Source of the DNA: Cytophagales bacterium
Lineage (GTDB): Bacteria; Bacteroidota; Bacteroidia; Cytophagales; Cyclobacteriaceae
Reading direction: 5' to 3'
DNA: 38,657 nucleotides
Assembly: GCA_016124425.1 (NCBI GenBank)
Contig: WGNT01000008.1
Coordinates: 1-38,657, forward strand
The stretch's first letter is position 1; each line of letters opens with the position of its first letter. The notes under the pieces are model-generated. The model was not told the DNA's origin, made no database searches, and saw nothing but the letters and a program-made list of their open reading frames with translations. The translations under genes were made by a program, and so were the position numbers. Below, piece after piece: positions 33,962 to 38,657 of this stretch.

Positions 33962-36808
33962 ATGACTGATACGAATCAACTCGCTCAAGAGATTATTGAG
34001 ATTTTTGGCGCGCGAGAGCATAATCTCAAAAATATTGACATTACAATACCTAGGAACAAGCTGGTTGTTATTACAGGAATTAGTGGAAGTGGGAAGAGTT
34101 CGCTGGCCTTTGACACCATTTATGCTGAGGGGCAGCGGAGGTACATGGAATGTTTTTCCGCCTATGCCCGTTCCTTCCTCGGCGGGATGGAACGCCCAGA
34201 TGTGGACAAAATCAATGGCTTGTCCCCCGTAATATCCATAGAGCAAAAGACCACATCCAAAAATCCCAGATCTACCGTCGGCACGGTCACCGAAATTTAC
34301 GATTTTATGCGGCTGCTTTTTGCTCGTGCAGGTGAGGCCTATTCCTATCAGACCGGCAATCGAATGGTGAGGCAAACAGAAGATCAAATCATCGAACAAC
34401 TTTTTCAACAGTTTTCGGGAAAAAAGCTTTTCATTCTTGCGCCGGTAGTCAAAGGCAGAAAGGGTCACTACAGGGAACTCTTCGAGCAGGTGAGAAAGAT
34501 GGGCTACTCCAAAGTGAGGGTAGACGGGGTAGTGATGGAGGTAGTCCCAAAGATGCAGCTGGACCGGTACAAGATTCACGACATAGAGATCGTGGTGGAC
34601 CGCATTATTGCGGATGAGGCAGACCGTTATCGGATTGTACAGTCTTTGAAGACTGCATTGCAGTTGGGGAAAGGCATTATAATGCTACGTGATGAACAGG
34701 GAGAGGTCTCCCATTTCTCCAAATACCTAATGGACCCGACCACCGGTCTTAGCTACGACGAACCCGCACCAAACACCTTTTCGTTTAATAGTCCGTACGG
34801 GGCCTGTCCTACCTGCAATGGGCTGGGGGTGATCGAAGAAATCACTAAGGAAAACATCATTCCTGATCTCAACTTAAGCATCAGTCGCGGCGGAATAGCT
34901 CCTTTGGGAGAATTTCGGGATATTTGGATCTTCAAAAAAATCGATGCCATCCTCAAACGACATAAAGCGAGCATTTCCACGCCCCTCAAAAACCTAAGCG
35001 ATGAGCTGATCGATACGCTGCTCTACGGTGACAAAGTAGAAGTGGCGGTAGATTCCGTGAAATATCCCGGGACGCAGTGGAATACTACCTTTGAGGGCAT
35101 TATCAATTTTCTACAAAAACAGCAGGAAGGAGGGTCGGATAAGATTCAGAAATGGGTGGCAGATTATACTACATCGCGTACGTGTCCGGATTGTGGTGGC
35201 TACCGGTTGAAAAAGGAAGCACTACACGTTAAGATTGCTGATACGCATATCGGGGAATTAGCGAAGATGGGCATACAGCAACTAGCGGACTGGTTTGTGG
35301 ATATTGAGTCGCGCATGACGGAGAAGCAGCGCATCATAGGCACAGAGGTACTTAAGGAGATCCGCAAGCGTATCGGATTTCTTTTGGATATCGGCTTAAG
35401 TTACCTTTCGCTTGACAGGCCTTTGCGCACGCTATCGGGTGGAGAGGCCCAACGTATACGCCTCGCGACGCAAATCGGCACCCAGTTAGTAGGCGTGTTG
35501 TACATCCTCGACGAGCCAAGTATAGGCCTTCATCAACGGGACAATGTAAAACTGATCAAAGCCCTGCAAGAACTCCGCGATTTGGGAAATTCGGTCATAG
35601 TAGTCGAACACGACAAAGATATGATGATGGATGCCGACTTTGTTGTCGATATAGGTCCCGGTGCGGGAAGACACGGAGGGCAAATTGTTGCCAGCGGCAC
35701 GCCTGCTGAAATCTTACAGCTTAGCAGTCTCACTGCGCAATATCTTAATGGGATAAAGCAAATACAAATTCCGGATAAGCGGAGGAAGGGCAGTGGACAA
35801 AAACTGATTCTTAAGGGCGCGTCCGGTCACAACTTAAAAAACGTTACGGCGGAATTCCCCTTGGGTACAATGATATGCGTCACGGGTGTGTCGGGTTCCG
35901 GTAAAAGCTCCTTGATACATGAGACCCTTTATCCACTGCTTAACCAGTACTTTTATAATTCAAAAAAAGAACCACTTCCCCACAAAAGTATTTCTGGCTT
36001 AGAGCTTTTGGATAAAGTCATTGAAGTAGACCAGTCTCCCATCGGTAGAACGCCAAGATCAAATCCTGCCACGTATACCGGTGTTTTTACGGATATCCGG
36101 GCATTGTTTACCGAACTTCCAGAAGCCAAAATCCGAGGCTACAAACCTGGCCGTTTTTCCTTTAATGTAAAAGGAGGCCGCTGTGAAGACTGCGAAGGCG
36201 CAGGGATGAAGTTGATTGAAATGGACTTCCTGCCGGATGTGCATATTCCCTGCGAGACCTGCAAGGGCAAGCGCTATAACCGGGAGACTCTCGAGGTCCG
36301 CTTCAAGGGAAAATCAATATCCGACGTGCTCGATATGACGGTGGAGCAGGCCGTGGAATTTTTTGAAAACCAACCAAAAATCCTTCGCAAAATACAGACG
36401 TTATTCGAAGTTGGTCTTGGATACATTACCCTAGGCCAACACGCCACTACTTTGTCCGGTGGGGAAGCGCAGCGCGTAAAACTAGCTACCGAACTGTCCA
36501 AAAAGGATACCGGGAAAACCTTTTACATTTTGGATGAACCGACTACCGGGCTGCATTTTCAGGACATAGAACACCTGCTGGAAGTATTAAACAAGTTGGT
36601 CGATAAAGGTAATACCGTGTTGATAATTGAGCATAACCTTGATGTAATCAAAGTGGCGGATTATATCTTGGATATAGGACCGGAAGGAGGCGAAGCTGGA
36701 GGGCAAATTATCGTAAAAGGTACCCCTGAACAGGTAGCTGCCAATGAAAATAGCTATACCGGTAAGTTTTTGAAAATGGAGCTAACTCCAAAGGCACCAA
36801 TAGGATAA
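33962..36808 (+). CDS. uvrA: Excinuclease ABC subunit A
   Basis: UvrA recognises bulky DNA lesions and loads UvrB in nucleotide excision repair. The 948-residue protein has two ABC ATPase halves: Walker A GISGSGKSSLAFDT (about 39-52) and GVSGSGKSSLIHET, signatures LSGGEAQRIRLA and LSGGEAQRVKLA, and Walker B ILDEPSIGLH and ILDEPTTGLH. Zinc-binding CxxC pairs appear in CPTCNGLG with CPDCGG, and in CEDCEGAG with CETCKG. The insertion region PVISIEQKTTSKNPRSTVGT is as in other UvrA proteins. The gene stands alone with a hairpin terminator behind. Confidence 0.98.
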   Translation: MTDTNQLAQEIIEIFGAREHNLKNIDITIPRNKLVVITGISGSGKSSLAFDTIYAEGQRRYMECFSAYARSFLGGMERPDVDKINGLSPVISIEQKTTSKNPRSTVGTVTEIYDFMRLLFARAGEAYSYQTGNRMVRQTEDQIIEQLFQQFSGKKLFILAPVVKGRKGHYRELFEQVRKMGYSKVRVDGVVMEVVPKMQLDRYKIHDIEIVVDRIIADEADRYRIVQSLKTALQLGKGIIMLRDEQGEVSHFSKYLMDPTTGLSYDEPAPNTFSFNSPYGACPTCNGLGVIEEITKENIIPDLNLSISRGGIAPLGEFRDIWIFKKIDAILKRHKASISTPLKNLSDELIDTLLYGDKVEVAVDSVKYPGTQWNTTFEGIINFLQKQQEGGSDKIQKWVADYTTSRTCPDCGGYRLKKEALHVKIADTHIGELAKMGIQQLADWFVDIESRMTEKQRIIGTEVLKEIRKRIGFLLDIGLSYLSLDRPLRTLSGGEAQRIRLATQIGTQLVGVLYILDEPSIGLHQRDNVKLIKALQELRDLGNSVIVVEHDKDMMMDADFVVDIGPGAGRHGGQIVASGTPAEILQLSSLTAQYLNGIKQIQIPDKRRKGSGQKLILKGASGHNLKNVTAEFPLGTMICVTGVSGSGKSSLIHETLYPLLNQYFYNSKKEPLPHKSISGLELLDKVIEVDQSPIGRTPRSNPATYTGVFTDIRALFTELPEAKIRGYKPGRFSFNVKGGRCEDCEGAGMKLIEMDFLPDVHIPCETCKGKRYNRETLEVRFKGKSISDVLDMTVEQAVEFFENQPKILRKIQTLFEVGLGYITLGQHATTLSGGEAQRVKLATELSKKDTGKTFYILDEPTTGLHFQDIEHLLEVLNKLVDKGNTVLIIEHNLDVIKVADYILDIGPEGGEAGGQIIVKGTPEQVAANENSYTGKFLKMELTPKAPIG

Positions 36809-36812
36809 ATAA

Positions 36813-36838
36813 CTTGCTGATATAGCAAGACCTTTTTG
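36813..36838 (+). terminator. Hairpin terminator after uvrA
   Basis: CTTGCT (36813-36818) pairs with AGCAAG (36824-36829) around GATAT, followed by ACCTTTTTGG with five T's. It starts four bases after the stop. The stem is short, so efficiency is uncertain. Confidence 0.6.
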
Positions 36839-37120
36839 GAGAAGCATTGGCTTGAACGATAATTTTTTAAGCTCATTCCTTTTTTTTGGCTGTCAGCCAG
36901 CGGCCTTTGCCTAGAGCTGCGGATTCGCCTGCCTATTCATTGTTACCATCAAAACTTTGAATTTGGGTTGTATTGGCCGTTTTTGTTTTTAATGTTAAGA
37001 CAAAATTAAATTTTGAAAAGTTATTTCAAAATTTGATAACTCCCTTTTTACTATGCCTAAGATTAATTGGGTCAATTTTGCAGCGGTAATCAAATTTACT
37101 TCCTAAATCTAATACCTACT
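36839..37120. other. 282-base gap before the terminal lipoprotein
   Basis: No gene was found. TGGCT-GTC-AGCCA (36887-36899) is a small hairpin that carries T's before it, not after it, so it is not a terminator for either strand. CAATTTTG (37073-37080) is one mismatch from TAnnTTTG and lies 41 bases before the lipoprotein start, a weak promoter candidate. Confidence 0.35.
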
Positions 37121-38656
37121 ATGAAAAGAAATTTCAACGGATGGATGTCATTCATACTCGCAGCCTGCTTAATGGTTGCTTGTGGTGAAGACGAAACTCC
37201 AAACAATTTTGTGACAATCTCAGGAATTCCGCCGACGGCGGTAATTGAGGCAGGTGGCACGGTTGGTCCGGTGACTGCCACTGTCAACGCTCCTGATGGA
37301 TTAGCCAGCTTGTTAATCAGGAAAGATGGTAGCACCTTTGAGACGATTAACTTCAACGGTGAGACAACCGCAACGCATCAGTTCTCTTATACGGCAACCG
37401 CAGCAGATGCAAATAAGAACGTTGTGTTTGAATTCGTTGCTACGGATAGTAATGGAGACATGCAAACCGTTACACATGTATTGTCTGTCGGAGCGGTACC
37501 AACAGTGATTCGGGTTACCGGTAATATTACAGCCGATCAAACATGGGAGACTGGAAAAACCTATATCCTTGGCGGACGAGTTACAGTTACAGCCAACTCC
37601 ACGCTTACTATTCAGCCGGGTGTGGTTGTTAAAGGAGAGGCAGGGTCTGGAGCAAATGCAACCGCGCTTGTCATCGCAAGAGGCGCAAAAATAAACGCCG
37701 TTGGTTCTGCTACGCAACCGATCATTTTTACGTCAGTAGCTGATGAAATTCAGCCCGGCATGATCGCAAGTCCTAACTTAGATCCCGATCTAGACGGTCT
37801 TTGGGGCGGCTTGATTGTTTTGGGAAGAGCGCCAGGATCATTTGCAAACAACAATACAGAATTGCAGATAGAAGGGATCCCACCATCCGATACAAATGGC
37901 AGATACGGAGGAAGCGACCCCGAGGATAATTCAGGTATGCTAAAGTGGATCTCTATTCGCCATGGAGGTGCCAATATCGGAGAAGGTAACGAAATCAATG
38001 GGCTGACACTAGGTGGTGTGGGTTCAGCAACGGAAATCGAAAATATCGAAGTGATAGCGAACCAAGACGACGGTATTGAGTGGTTTGGAGGAACAGTGGA
38101 TGTTAAAAATGCCATCGTGTGGAATGCAGGCGACGACGCGTTGGATAATGACCAATCATGGGGTGGTACTATGGACAACTTTATTGTTCTTTGCGGACCA
38201 AACACAGACCATGCGTTGGAAATTGATGGACCCGAAGGTACATTTAATGCAGCCCACACCCTTACCAATGGAACAATAAAAGGCCATCCTGCTTCAGAAA
38301 TGGGTGACTTCAGAGACGGTGCTAGGGGAACGTTTCAAAACCTCTACTTTTTTGGCTTTTCTTCTCCAGCATCGACAAATGGAAGAGGTGATCTTTCGCT
38401 AAGCGGAGAGGTAGATCAAGATGGTAATCCAATAGGAAATAAATCATTGGATAATTTCACAAATGGAATCTTAATTTTCTCAAAACTAGAGGCTACGCTA
38501 GCCGATGGACTTATGCTGTCTACCGTTTTCAGAAACGGGACTCACGTTCACGCCTCTGAAGTTGCACTTCACGAAAATACCGTTGGTGCTGATAAGTCAG
38601 CCTTTGCCGGCTGGTCATGGGCTGCTGTGTCTGGTGAATTAGACGATCTTAAGTAA
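37121..38656 (+). CDS. Large lipoprotein with beta-helix-like repeats, function unknown
   Basis: The 511-residue product has a lipoprotein signal (FILAACLMVACGEDE, Cys about 23 in LMVAC), then an Ig-like stretch and a beta-rich body with repeats typical of right-handed helices (TVTANSTLTIQPGVVVKGEA, NAVGSATQPIIFTS, DGLWGGLIVLGRAPGSF). Related Bacteroidota proteins often accompany TonB-dependent receptors and are sometimes misnamed multidrug transporters. The substrate is unknown. The ATG at 37121 gives the proper signal peptide; a start at 37067 would put 18 unlikely residues before it. The stop TAA is at 38654-38656, so the gene is complete, one base from the end. Confidence 0.85.
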   Translation: MKRNFNGWMSFILAACLMVACGEDETPNNFVTISGIPPTAVIEAGGTVGPVTATVNAPDGLASLLIRKDGSTFETINFNGETTATHQFSYTATAADANKNVVFEFVATDSNGDMQTVTHVLSVGAVPTVIRVTGNITADQTWETGKTYILGGRVTVTANSTLTIQPGVVVKGEAGSGANATALVIARGAKINAVGSATQPIIFTSVADEIQPGMIASPNLDPDLDGLWGGLIVLGRAPGSFANNNTELQIEGIPPSDTNGRYGGSDPEDNSGMLKWISIRHGGANIGEGNEINGLTLGGVGSATEIENIEVIANQDDGIEWFGGTVDVKNAIVWNAGDDALDNDQSWGGTMDNFIVLCGPNTDHALEIDGPEGTFNAAHTLTNGTIKGHPASEMGDFRDGARGTFQNLYFFGFSSPASTNGRGDLSLSGEVDQDGNPIGNKSLDNFTNGILIFSKLEATLADGLMLSTVFRNGTHVHASEVALHENTVGADKSAFAGWSWAAVSGELDDLK

Positions 38657-38657
38657 T

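Noticed and set aside
36887..36899. TGGCT-GTC-AGCCA hairpin as a terminator
   Set aside because: The T run precedes the stem on the plus strand and gives A's after it on the minus strand, the wrong order for both directions.

Overview
The window looks like chromosomal DNA of a Bacteroidota bacterium, most likely order Cytophagales. The signs are: almost no Shine-Dalgarno sequences before starts, -7 boxes of the TAnnTTTG type, the gene string nadK / DUF6089-like porin / uppS / bamA / two skp-like genes, a lipoprotein with a right-handed-repeat look at the end, and intergenic palindromes of kinds common in that phylum. The exact genus cannot be told from the sequence alone. No tRNA, rRNA, CRISPR array, phage or intact transposase was seen.

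Region 1 (1-8.5 kb) is the accessory part. Bases 1-504 hold an array of short hairpins whose arms change together (GCTCC-GTA-GGAGC, GTGCC-GTA-GGCAC, GTCCC-TAC-GGGAC) and a 111-base direct duplication. Next is a broken internal piece of a glutaminase gene (600 to about 908). On the minus strand a two-gene unit follows: a carotenoid oxygenase with a long basic and charged insert, then, 22 bases later, a 1762-residue protein joining Ser/Thr kinase, AAA ATPase, TPR-like region, GAF and class III nucleotide cyclase. Divergent to this unit is a membrane-bound LytTR regulator. This carotenoid-cleavage plus cyclase pair is the best candidate for an undescribed signalling module in the window.

Region 2 (9.6-13.3 kb) has a noncoding gap, a membrane acyltransferase, a small membrane protein and two tandem copies of a MITE-like inverted repeat (12040-12460).

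Region 3 (12.5-23.4 kb) is housekeeping: an esterase and pdxJ on the minus strand; yqeY, cvpA and a trpG/pabA-type amidotransferase on the plus strand; then a CBS-domain protein, nadK, an outer membrane porin-like protein, uppS, bamA and two Skp/OmpH chaperones, which link NADP supply, undecaprenyl carrier synthesis and outer membrane protein assembly.

Region 4 (23.7-38.7 kb) carries a lemA-TPM-TPM operon, an Asp/Glu racemase, an Asp-box lipoprotein, a two-subunit molybdenum hydroxylase of the isoquinoline oxidoreductase type, a lytic transglycosylase, an AsmA-like membrane protein, uvrA, and a large lipoprotein that ends one base before the window does.
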